This document shows positions 51,153-58,692 of a stretch of DNA of 64,000 nucleotides, piece by piece. The stretch is from positions 42,519 through 106,518 of the forward strand of contig NZ_BBZF01000016.1 of the NCBI RefSeq assembly GCF_020884795.1, read 5' to 3'. This stretch comes from Micromonospora okii. GTDB taxonomy: Bacteria; Actinomycetota; Actinomycetes; Mycobacteriales; Micromonosporaceae. Each line of letters opens with the position of its first letter. Within the stretch, counting starts at the first letter, position 1. The notes under the pieces are model-generated. The model was given only the letters and a program-made list of their open reading frames with translations. It ran no database searches and had not been told where the DNA came from. Made by a program: the position numbers and the translations under genes.

Positions 51153-52190
51153 TCAGCCCAGCGGGGTGTGCGCCGGGTCCACGCGCTCGGCCGGCGGGGG
51201 CGGCGGGGGCGGGGTGCCGTCGCCGAAGGGCCGCCCGCCGAGGGCCTCCCGGCCGTGCGGGGTCAGCCAGTTCGACAGGTCCGGGCCCAGCGGCACCACC
51301 CCGGTGGGGTTGATGTCCCGGTGCACCTCGTAGTAGTGCCGCTTGATGTGGTCGAAGTCGACCGTGTCGCCGAACCCGGGGGTGGTGAACAGGTCCCGGG
51401 CGTACGCCCACAGCACCGGCATCTCGGTCAGCTTCTGCCGGTTGCACTTGAAGTGGCCGTGGTAGACGGGGTCGAAGCGGACCAGCGTGGTGAACAGCCG
51501 CACGTCCGCCTCGGTGATCGTGTCGCCGACCAGGTACCGCTGCCCGGCCAGCCGCTCGCTCAACCAGTCCAGCCGGTCGAACAGCCGGTGGTACGCCTTC
51601 TCGTACGCCTCCTGGCTGCCGGCGAAGCCGCACCGGTACACGCCGTTGTTGACGTCGGCGAAGACCACCGCGTTGACCTCGTCGATCTCGTCGCGCAGCC
51701 GCTCCGGGTAGAGGTCCGGCGCGCCGGGCCGGTGGTGGGCCGTCCACTCGGTCGACAGGTCCAGGCTCATCCGGGCGTAGTCGTTGGTGACCACCTGCCC
51801 GGTCGGCACGTCCACGATCGCCGGCACGGTGATGCCCCGCTCGTACCCGGGGAACCGGGCGAAGTACGCCTCCTGGAGGCGCTCGATGCCGAGCACCGGG
51901 TCCCGCCCGTCCGGGTCCAGGTCGAACGTCCAGCTCCGGGCGTCGTGGGTGGGGCCGGCCACGGCCATCGAGAGGGCGTCCTCCAGGCCGAGCAGCCGGC
52001 GCACGATGATCAGCCGGTTGGCCCAGGGGCACGCGCGGCTGACCGCCAGCCGGTACCGGCCCGGCTCGACCGACCAGCCGTCCCGCCCGTCGGCGGTGAT
52101 CCGGGTGGCGATGTACCGCTGGTCCCGGGTGAACTCCGCGCCCGGCTCGACGTACTTCCCGCCGGTCGTCGCTTCCGCCTCGCCGCCCAC
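51153..52190 (-). CDS. Glutathionyl-hydroquinone-reductase-like (Xi-class GST) protein
   Basis: 345 residues of the Ecm4/YqjG type: the redox Cys in SRACPWANR, a thioredoxin-like half, then the all-helical C-terminal half (GITVPAIVD, PTGVVP). Family members reduce glutathionyl-hydroquinones. Actinobacteria usually use mycothiol in place of glutathione, so its thiol partner is uncertain. A Pro-rich C-terminal tail is unusual. GTG at 52190 with AGGGGG about 5 nt upstream. Confidence 0.88.
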   Translation of the reverse strand: MGGEAEATTGGKYVEPGAEFTRDQRYIATRITADGRDGWSVEPGRYRLAVSRACPWANRLIIVRRLLGLEDALSMAVAGPTHDARSWTFDLDPDGRDPVLGIERLQEAYFARFPGYERGITVPAIVDVPTGQVVTNDYARMSLDLSTEWTAHHRPGAPDLYPERLRDEIDEVNAVVFADVNNGVYRCGFAGSQEAYEKAYHRLFDRLDWLSERLAGQRYLVGDTITEADVRLFTTLVRFDPVYHGHFKCNRQKLTEMPVLWAYARDLFTTPGFGDTVDFDHIKRHYYEVHRDINPTGVVPLGPDLSNWLTPHGREALGGRPFGDGTPPPPPPPAERVDPAHTPLG

Positions 52191-52433
52191 GTCGCCCCCT
52201 GATCGTTGCGCCTGTCGTTCCCGTCCGTCCCATCTTGGCCGATCGGCGGCCCCGAGGCCCGCCGGCCGGCGACCGACGCGGGGTGTCGGGGTCGGCGCGG
52301 GTGTCGGAGTGGGGTGTCGAGGCCTGCGCGGCTGTCGGCTACGGGTGTCGAGGCCCGCGAGAGCCGCCGGGCGGCGATCGACTCCGGGTGCCGCGCCCCC
52401 GGCGCCGCCGGGCGCGGTGGCTAGGCTTCCCGG
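52191..52433. other. Divergent gap GST / SnoaL gene
   Basis: 243 bases with direct repeats of GGGTGTCG (for example about 52281, 52302, 52313 and 52346) and no gene. TAGGCT at 52422-52427 stands 6-7 nt before the SnoaL-like start codon, so that mRNA probably has no leader. Confidence 0.5.
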
Positions 52434-52856
52434 GTGAACGACGTGGAGGTGGCGGCCCGACGCTTCATCGCCGACGTGTGGAACGGCCGGCGCGAGGAGT
52501 CCGCGTACGAGCTGGTGGCCCCCGGTTGCCCGGGGCTGGGCGGGACCGGGCCGGAGGCGGCGCTGGCCTGGCACCGCGAGCGCCGGGCGGCCTTCCCCGA
52601 CCTGCGCTACAAGACCGTCGACGTGGTGGCCTCCGACGACCGGGTGGCCGTGCACTGGCGGGCCGCCGGCACCCAGGCCGGGCCGTTCGGGCCGGTGCCG
52701 GCCACCGGGCGGGTGGCCAGCTTCTCCGGGGCGTCGTTCCTGCGCTTCGACCAGCAGGGGCGGATCGTCGACGTGTGGCACTGCACCGAGCTGTTCCAGC
52801 TCCTCCAGCAGCTCGGCGTCGAGGTGCTGCCGCCCGTCACAGGTACCGGGGCGTGA
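52434..52856 (+). CDS. SnoaL-like / NTF2-fold protein
   Basis: 140 residues of the NTF2-like fold. It has AARRFIADVWNGR, a long helix, then VAVHWRAAGTQAG, GRVASFSGASFLRFDQQGRIVDVW and a final HCTELFQLLQQLG. SnoaL-type proteins are small cyclases, isomerases or binding proteins; this one cannot be assigned further. A TAGGCT box just before the GTG suggests leaderless transcription. Its 3' end overlaps the convergent Uma2-type gene by 20 bp. Confidence 0.85.
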   Translation: MNDVEVAARRFIADVWNGRREESAYELVAPGCPGLGGTGPEAALAWHRERRAAFPDLRYKTVDVVASDDRVAVHWRAAGTQAGPFGPVPATGRVASFSGASFLRFDQQGRIVDVWHCTELFQLLQQLGVEVLPPVTGTGA

Positions 52857-53412
52857 TCCGGGCGACCGGCAGGTTGACCGGGAACGGCTCGCCGGTGTCG
52901 ACGAACTTCGTCCAGCGGCCCGTCTCGGTGTAGACCTCGTGCACCGGGTCGATCCTGTTGGTGTGGACGACGAGGCCGCCGTCCTCCACCTCGATCCGCC
53001 AGTAGAACGGGATGCCGGCCTGTGCGTAGAGGGCGGGCTTGAGCACCCGGTCGATCGAGCGGGTGCTCGGCGAGACGATCTCGACGGCGAGCACCACCTC
53101 GTGCGGCGCGTAGCAGGAGGTCGCCCGCACCGCCGCCGTCGACGTGGTGACCAGCACGTCGGGGATGAAGGAGCGGGTGCGGTTGATCCGCACCTCGACG
53201 CCCTGGGTCACGTCGTACTCGTCGGGGCAGTCCTCTTCGAGGGCGACGCCGAGTCGCATGGCGATGGTCTGGTGGACGCGGGTGGGGGAGGGGGAGACGA
53301 GCAGCACTCCGTCGATCAGTTCGCGGCGGCGACCGTCCTCGGGCAGCGCGTCGAGGTCGTCGGTCGTCCACCCGCCCTCGGGCGGGAGGCCGCTGTGCAA
53401 CGCGGCGGTCAT
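52837..53412 (-). CDS. Uma2-family (DUF820) putative endonuclease
   Basis: 191 residues with a PD-(D/E)XK-type core: [25 protein letters not shown] (PD) and [11 protein letters not shown] (E-x-x), then [16 protein letters not shown]. Uma2 proteins are abundant in cyanobacteria and actinobacteria, and their real target is unknown. ATG at 53412 with GGAAGGA 8 nt upstream. It lies in the second insert of the nuo locus, just before nuoI. Confidence 0.85.
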   Translation of the reverse strand: MTAALHSGLPPEGGWTTDDLDALPEDGRRRELIDGVLLVSPSPTRVHQTIAMRLGVALEEDCPDEYDVTQGVEVRINRTRSFIPDVLVTTSTAAVRATSCYAPHEVVLAVEIVSPSTRSIDRVLKPALYAQAGIPFYWRIEVEDGGLVVHTNRIDPVHEVYTETGRWTKFVDTGEPFPVNLPVARITPRYL

Positions 53413-53517
53413 GGGACAGGTCCTTCCCGGTGCGTCGTTCTCCCCACGGGCACCGTATCCCCCCATGTGCCGGGTGGTGGTCGCGCGCGCCGGGGGAGAC
53501 AGGGCAGGATGGGCGGC

Positions 53518-53556
53518 ATGAGCGAGCGCAGCGAGCGAAGCGAGGCGGCGGCGTGA
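53518..53556 (+). repeat. Micro-ORF repeat abutting nuoI start
   Basis: ATGAGCGAGCGCAGC and then a second AGCGA run encode only [12 protein letters not shown] and a TGA that overlaps the nuoI GTG (GTGAGC). The internally repeated sequence resembles the ATGAGCGCG element at 58572. It may be an uORF coupled to nuoI. Confidence 0.4.
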
Positions 53557-54161
53557 GCGAGCGGCACGTGCCCGGCGAGGGGCTGGTGAAGGGGCTGGCG
53601 GTCACCCTCAAGACGATGACCAGCCGCTCGACCACCCAGCAGTACCCGGACGTGGCCCCCGAGCTGCCGCCCCGCTCCCGGGGCGTGATCGCGCTGCTTG
53701 AGGAGAACTGCACGGTCTGCATGCTCTGCGCCCGCGAGTGCCCGGACTGGTGCATCTACATCGACTCCCACAAGGAGGAGGTGGTGGTGCCCGGGGCCGC
53801 CCGCCCCCGCCAGCGCAACGTGCTCGACAAGTTCGACATCGACTTCTCGCTCTGCATGTACTGCGGCATCTGCGTCGAGGTCTGCCCCTTCGACGCGCTC
53901 TACTGGTCGCCCGAGTTCGAATACTCGGAGTACGACATCAAGGACCTGCTGCACGACAAGGACCACCTCGGCGAGTGGATGGGCACCGTGCCCCCGCCGC
54001 CCGCCCACGACCGCCACGGCGAGCCGGCGAAGGAGGAGGCCACCGCCGCGCGCAAGGCCGCGTCCCCCGCCGGCCCCGCCGCCCGTCCGGCCCCCGCCCG
54101 GGCACGCCCCGAGCCCGGCCCCGGCCCTGCCTCCGGCCCCGACCCGGGTGCCGTCTCGTGA
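53553..54161 (+). CDS. nuoI: NADH-quinone oxidoreductase subunit I (2x[4Fe-4S])
   Basis: 202 residues. It carries clusters N6a and N6b, with motifs [12 protein letters not shown] and [12 protein letters not shown], both complete. They connect the peripheral electron path to NuoB. The last 50 residues are a Pro/Ala/Arg-rich tail. The GTG at 53553 follows the micro-ORF repeat; a second in-frame GTG is 15 nt downstream. The end overlaps nuoJ by GTGA. It starts the second contiguous part of the nuo genes. Confidence 0.94.
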   Translation: MSERHVPGEGLVKGLAVTLKTMTSRSTTQQYPDVAPELPPRSRGVIALLEENCTVCMLCARECPDWCIYIDSHKEEVVVPGAARPRQRNVLDKFDIDFSLCMYCGICVEVCPFDALYWSPEFEYSEYDIKDLLHDKDHLGEWMGTVPPPPAHDRHGEPAKEEATAARKAASPAGPAARPAPARARPEPGPGPASGPDPGAVS

Positions 54162-54697
54162 CCGGCGCGGACGCGCTGCTGCTCGCCCTCGGCACGGTGG
54201 CCGTCGGCGCGGGGGCGCTCGTGGTGACCACCCGGCACCTGGTCCGCGCCGGCCTCTACCTGGTGCTCTGCCTGGGTGCCCTGGCCGGCGTCTACCTGGT
54301 GCTCACCGCCGAGCTGGTGGCCTGGGTGCAGGTGCTGATCTACGTGGGCGCGGTGGTGGTGCTGCTGCTGTTCGCGGTGATGCTGACCCGCGCGCCCATC
54401 GGCGCGTCCGACGACCTGGACCGGCCGGGCTGGCCGGCCGCCCTGATCGGCGGCGGCACGGGCCTCGGGCTGGCCGCCCTGCTGGTCGACGCGTTCCGCT
54501 GGACGCGGGTCGAGCTGCCCGAGCCGGGCACCGCCGAGCGCCTCGGCGAGCAGGTGTTCCGCTCCTGGGTGCTGCCGTTCGAGGTGCTCTCGGTGCTGCT
54601 GCTGGCCGCCCTGGTCGGGGCGATCGTGCTCTCCCGCCCCGACATCGGTCGCCCGCCGGGAGCCCGCCGCGAGCCCGGGACGGGGGGCCGCCGGTGA
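54158..54697 (+). CDS. nuoJ: NADH-quinone oxidoreductase subunit J
   Basis: 179 residues with five membrane helices. The family motif [23 protein letters not shown] contains the conserved Tyr in helix 3. A part of the membrane arm next to NuoK and NuoA. GTG overlaps the nuoI stop (GTGA) and its own stop overlaps nuoK (GTGA). The C-terminus is short and basic ([12 protein letters not shown]). Confidence 0.93.
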   Translation: MTGADALLLALGTVAVGAGALVVTTRHLVRAGLYLVLCLGALAGVYLVLTAELVAWVQVLIYVGAVVVLLLFAVMLTRAPIGASDDLDRPGWPAALIGGGTGLGLAALLVDAFRWTRVELPEPGTAERLGEQVFRSWVLPFEVLSVLLLAALVGAIVLSRPDIGRPPGARREPGTGGRR

Positions 54698-55053
54698 GGC
54701 CGGTCATCCCGTACGTCACCGCCGCCCTCCTGTTCGGCCTCGGCGTCTACGGCGTGCTGCGCCGCCGCAACGCGGTGCTGGTGCTGATGGCGGTCGAGCT
54801 GATGCTCAACGCCGTCAACCTGGTCCTGGTCACGGCCGACACCACGGTCCGGGCGCAGCTCCCGCACGCCGGCCAGGTCTTCGCCCTGTTCGTGATCGTC
54901 CTCGCCGCCGCGGAGATCGGCGTGGGGCTGGCGATCGTGCTCCAGCTCTACCGGCTGCGCGCCAGCGTCGCGGTGGACGAGGTGCCGCTGACCGAGCCGC
55001 CGACGGTCGAGCCGACCAAGGCCGGCGGGGCAGCGGCGGAGGCGACCCGGTGA
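54694..55053 (+). CDS. nuoK: NADH-quinone oxidoreductase subunit K
   Basis: 119 residues, three membrane helices. The two key glutamates of NuoK are kept: MAVELMLNAVNL in helix 2 and AAAEIGVGLAIV in helix 3. It belongs to the proton-translocation chain. The C-terminal 20 residues are Pro/Thr/Ala-rich. GTG overlaps the nuoJ stop and its end overlaps the nuoL start (GTGA). Confidence 0.94.
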   Translation: MRPVIPYVTAALLFGLGVYGVLRRRNAVLVLMAVELMLNAVNLVLVTADTTVRAQLPHAGQVFALFVIVLAAAEIGVGLAIVLQLYRLRASVAVDEVPLTEPPTVEPTKAGGAAAEATR

Positions 55054-57032
55054 CCGGCCTGCTCGGCGCGCTGCTGCCGACCGCGCCGCTGGTGGCGGGG
55101 CTGGTGGGGCTGCTGCTGCCGCCCGGCGCGGGCGGCCGGGACGACCGGGCCCGGCGGGCGGCGGTCGGGCTCGGCGTGGCCGGGGCGGCCGGGGCGCTGC
55201 TGGTCGCGCTCGTGCTGCTGGCCCGGGTCGGCCCGCCCGCCGAGACCTCCACCACCTGGCTCGACCTGGGCGGGCTGCGGGTGACCCTGGGCGTCCGGCT
55301 CGACGGCGCCGCCGCCCTGGTCGCGGTCGCCGTCGCGGCGGTCGCCCTCGCCGTGCAGGTCTACTCCGTCGGCTACCTGCGGCCCGACCCGCACGCCGCC
55401 GCCGAAATCGACCACCGCTACCCGCCGTACGCCGCGCAGATCAGCCTCTTCACGGCCGCGATGCTGCTGGTGGTGGTCGCCGGCGACCTGGTCATGCTGC
55501 TGGTCGGCTGGGAGGTGATGGGCGTCTGCTCCTACCTGCTCATCGCCCACGACCGCCGGTTGCCCGGCGCGCCCGCCGCCGCGATGAAGGCGTTCCTGGT
55601 CACCCGGGTCGGTGACGTCGGGTTCCTGCTCGGCATCGCCCTGCTCGGCGTCTCGGCGGGCAGCTTCCGCATCGCCGACGTCCTCGCCCACGACCACTCC
55701 GCCGGCACGCTGACCGCCGCCTGCCTGCTGCTGCTCGCCGGGGTGGCCGGCAAGAGCGCCCAGTTCCCGCTGCACACCTGGCTGCCCGACGCGATGGCCG
55801 GCCCCACCCCGGTCTCCGCGCTGATCCACGCCGCCACGATGGTCGCCGCCGGGGTGTACGCGGTCACCCGCCTCTACCCGCTGTTCGAGCGGGCCCCGGT
55901 GGCGCTCGCCGTGCTCGGCGCGATGGGCGCGGTCACCCTGCTGCTCGGCGCGCTCGCCGCCACCGCCCAGGACGACCTCAAGCGGGTGCTCGCCTGGTCC
56001 ACGGTCTCCCAGATCGGGTACATGACCGGGGCGCTGGCCGTCGGCGCGCCCGCCGCCGCGCTGTTCCACCTGCTCGCGCACGCCGCGTTCAAGGCGCTGC
56101 TGTTCCTCGCCGCCGGGGCGGTGATCCACGCCCTCGGCACCGCCTCGATGTCCCGGATGGGCGGGCTGCGCGCCGCCATGCCGGTGACGTTCTGGTGCAC
56201 GGTGATCGGCCTCGGCGCGCTGGCCGGCCTCCCGCCGCTGTCCGGCTTCTGGAGCAAGGAGGGCGTGCTCGCCGCCGCCGAGGCCGCCGCCCTGCACGGT
56301 GACGGCCCGGCCCCCGCCTGGGTGGGCTGGCTGGTGTGGCTGGCCGGGCTGGTCGGCGTTGCGGTCACCGCCTGGTACGCCACCCGACTGCTGCTGCGGA
56401 CGTTCCTCGGTGAGGCACGGACGCGCGAGGTCGGCCCGCAGGCCGCGCCCGCCCACCCGCACGCGGCGCCGGCTCACCCGCACGCCACAGCGGCCCACCC
56501 GCACGCCACAGCGGCTCACCCGCACGATCCGCCGCCCGTGATGCGCTGGCCGCTGCTGCTGCTCGCCGTGCCGGCGGCCCTGCTCGGCCTCGCCGCGTTC
56601 CTGCCGCCGTTCACCGGCCGGCTCGCCGCGCCCGAGGGGGAGCTGACCCACCTCGGCCCGGCCGCGCTGCTCCCGCTGGCCCTGCTGGCGGCGGGGGCGG
56701 GGCTGGCCTGGGCGGGCTGGCGGCGGGACCGCGCCGGCGACCCTGCGCGGGCGCTGGGCCCGCTGGGGCCGGTGTTCGCGGCCGGCTTCCGGCTCGACGC
56801 CGTCCAGCGCGCCCTCGTCGTACGCCCGGTGACCGCCCTGGCCCGCCTCGCCCGCGCGGGCGACGAGCGGGTGGTCGACGGCACGGTGGAGGGCACGGGC
56901 CGGGGCGCGGCCGGGCTCGGCGGTGCGCTGGCCGGGCTGCACCGGGCGGCGCTGCCCCGCGCGGCGGTGGCGGTGCTGGCCGGCGCGTTGCTGATCGGGC
57001 TGGCCGCCGTGCTGATCGGAGGGGCCGCGTGA
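55050..57032 (+). CDS. nuoL: NADH-quinone oxidoreductase subunit L, with His-Pro repeat
   Basis: 660 residues with about 15 membrane helices, an antiporter-like pump. The pump residues are present: E in VGWEVMGVCSYLL, K in GKSAQFPLHTWLPDAM and K in AHAAFKALLFL. Between helices near residues 467-492 there is an unusual repeat AHPHA.. four to five times (nt about 56449-56526), a possible metal-binding loop. It is translationally coupled to nuoK. Confidence 0.95.
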   Translation: MTGLLGALLPTAPLVAGLVGLLLPPGAGGRDDRARRAAVGLGVAGAAGALLVALVLLARVGPPAETSTTWLDLGGLRVTLGVRLDGAAALVAVAVAAVALAVQVYSVGYLRPDPHAAAEIDHRYPPYAAQISLFTAAMLLVVVAGDLVMLLVGWEVMGVCSYLLIAHDRRLPGAPAAAMKAFLVTRVGDVGFLLGIALLGVSAGSFRIADVLAHDHSAGTLTAACLLLLAGVAGKSAQFPLHTWLPDAMAGPTPVSALIHAATMVAAGVYAVTRLYPLFERAPVALAVLGAMGAVTLLLGALAATAQDDLKRVLAWSTVSQIGYMTGALAVGAPAAALFHLLAHAAFKALLFLAAGAVIHALGTASMSRMGGLRAAMPVTFWCTVIGLGALAGLPPLSGFWSKEGVLAAAEAAALHGDGPAPAWVGWLVWLAGLVGVAVTAWYATRLLLRTFLGEARTREVGPQAAPAHPHAAPAHPHATAAHPHATAAHPHDPPPVMRWPLLLLAVPAALLGLAAFLPPFTGRLAAPEGELTHLGPAALLPLALLAAGAGLAWAGWRRDRAGDPARALGPLGPVFAAGFRLDAVQRALVVRPVTALARLARAGDERVVDGTVEGTGRGAAGLGGALAGLHRAALPRAAVAVLAGALLIGLAAVLIGGAA

Positions 57033-57066
57033 GGCGGGTCGAAGCGGTGCGAGCCGAGGGGGAGCG

Positions 57067-58575
57067 GTGACGCTCGGACAGGTCCTGCTGGTCGCGGCGC
57101 TGGCGGTGCCGGCGGTCGGCGCGGCCGTGGTCGCCGCCGTGCCCCGGGACCGGGCGGCCCGCCTGGTCGGCACGGCGGCGGCCGGGCTGACCCTGCTGGC
57201 GACGGCGGCGCTGGCGACCGGCGACCGGGGCTGGACGGCGTACGGGCCGGCCCCCGCGCTGCGGCCCTGGCACCGGCTCGACGTGTCCTGGGTGCCGGGC
57301 CTCGACCTGCGCTTCCACCTGGGCGTGGACGGCATCTCCTACCCCCTCGTGGTGCTGACCGCCCTGCTCACGCTGCTCTGCTGCGCGTACACGGTGTGGA
57401 AGGTGCCCGACGGCGGCGGCAGCGGCCGGGCCCTGGTGGCGCTGCTGCTGGTGGTCGAGGTCGGCATCCTGGGCACCTTCCTCGCCCTCGACCTGGTGCT
57501 GTTCTTCCTGTTCTTCGAGGTCGTCCTGCTGCCCATGTACGCGGTCATCGCCGGCTGGGGCGGGCCCGACCGGCGGCGGGCGGCCCGCAAGTTCGCCCTC
57601 TACACCCTGCTCGGCTCGGTGCTGCTGCTGGTCGGCGTCTACGTCGTGGTCGCCGCCGCCGGCACCGCCGACCTCGTCGCGCTGACCGGCGGGGCGGGGC
57701 TGTCGCGGGGCACCCAGCTCGCCGCGTTCGCGCTGCTCGGGCTGGCGTTCGCGGTGAAGAGCCCGCTCTGGCCGCTGCACTCCTGGCTGCCCGACGCGCA
57801 CACCCAGGCGCCCACCGTCGGCAGCGTCGTGCTCGCCGGGGTGCTGCTCAAGATGGGCACGTACGGGCTGATCCGGGTCGCGGTCGGGGTGGCCCCCGAG
57901 GGGGCCCGCTGGGCCGCCCCGGCGCTCGGGGTGCTCGCCGTCGCGGCGATCCTCGTCGGCTCCCTGGTCTGCCTCGCGCAGGGGGAGCTGAAGCGGCTGA
58001 TCGCCTACTCCAGCGTCGGGCACATGGGTTTCGTGCTGCTCGGGGTGGCCACGCTCACCGCCACCGGCATCCAGGCGGCGCTGATCGGCAACATCGCCCA
58101 CGGGGTGATCACCGGCCTGCTCTTCTTCCTGGCCGGGGCGATCAAGGACCGGGCGCACACCGGGGAACTGGCCGAGCTGTCCGGGCTGCGGGAGACCGCG
58201 CCCCGGCTCGCCGGGCTGCTCGGCTTCGCCGCCGTCGCCTCGCTCGGCCTGCCCGGCCTCGCCGGGTTCTGGGGCGAGGCGTTCGCCGTGGTCGCCGCCG
58301 TCGAACGGGGCGGCCCACTGTGGACGACGCTCGGGGTGCTGGCGGCGGTCGGCGGGGCGCTGACCGCCGCGTACCTGCTGCGGCTGCTGCGCCGGGTCAC
58401 CCACGGCCCGCCCAGCCCGGTGGTCGGCCGGCTCGCCCCGGGGCTGGCCGCCGCCGAGCTGACGGCCTGGGCCCCGCTGGTGCTACTCGCCCTCGCCGTC
58501 GGCCTGGCCCCCACCCTGGTCCTCGGCGTCGCCGCCGACCCGGTGGCCGCCCTCCTGGAGGCCGTCCTCCCATGA
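57067..58575 (+). CDS. nuoM: NADH-quinone oxidoreductase subunit M
   Basis: 502 residues, about 14 helices, second antiporter-like pump. Key parts are E in FFFEVVLLPMYAVIAGWG, K in AFAVKSPLWPLHSWLPDAH and the LLKMGTYGLIR helix. GTG at 57067 is set by GAGGGGGAGC about 5 nt upstream, with a 34-nt gap from nuoL. Its TGA stop sits inside the ATGAGCGCG of the tandem repeat at 58572. Confidence 0.95.
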   Translation: MTLGQVLLVAALAVPAVGAAVVAAVPRDRAARLVGTAAAGLTLLATAALATGDRGWTAYGPAPALRPWHRLDVSWVPGLDLRFHLGVDGISYPLVVLTALLTLLCCAYTVWKVPDGGGSGRALVALLLVVEVGILGTFLALDLVLFFLFFEVVLLPMYAVIAGWGGPDRRRAARKFALYTLLGSVLLLVGVYVVVAAAGTADLVALTGGAGLSRGTQLAAFALLGLAFAVKSPLWPLHSWLPDAHTQAPTVGSVVLAGVLLKMGTYGLIRVAVGVAPEGARWAAPALGVLAVAAILVGSLVCLAQGELKRLIAYSSVGHMGFVLLGVATLTATGIQAALIGNIAHGVITGLLFFLAGAIKDRAHTGELAELSGLRETAPRLAGLLGFAAVASLGLPGLAGFWGEAFAVVAAVERGGPLWTTLGVLAAVGGALTAAYLLRLLRRVTHGPPSPVVGRLAPGLAAAELTAWAPLVLLALAVGLAPTLVLGVAADPVAALLEAVLP

Positions 58576-58692
58576 GCGCGAGGAGTGCAGCGCAGCGGAG
58601 CCCCGCAGTCGCGAGTGAAGGCAGGCTCACCCCATGAGCGCGAGGAGTGCAGCGGAGCGGAGCCCCGCAGTCGCGAATGAAGGCAGGCACTC
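58572..58692 (+). repeat. Tandem 58-62 bp repeat at the nuoM-nuoN junction
   Basis: Two near-identical copies (58572-58633, 58634-58692), each starting ATGAGCGCGAGGAGTGCAG and continuing GGAGCCCCGCAGTCGCGA. Copy 1 overlaps the nuoM stop; copy 2 ends at the nuoN ATG. Each opens a micro-ORF (MSARSAAQRSPAVAS-like). They add about 117 nt between genes that are usually tight. Confidence 0.8.

Noticed and set aside
53430..53552. An N-terminal extension of NuoI upstream of GTG 53553
   Set aside because: The extra residues are Arg/Ser repeats encoded by the micro-ORF element, unlike any NuoI start.
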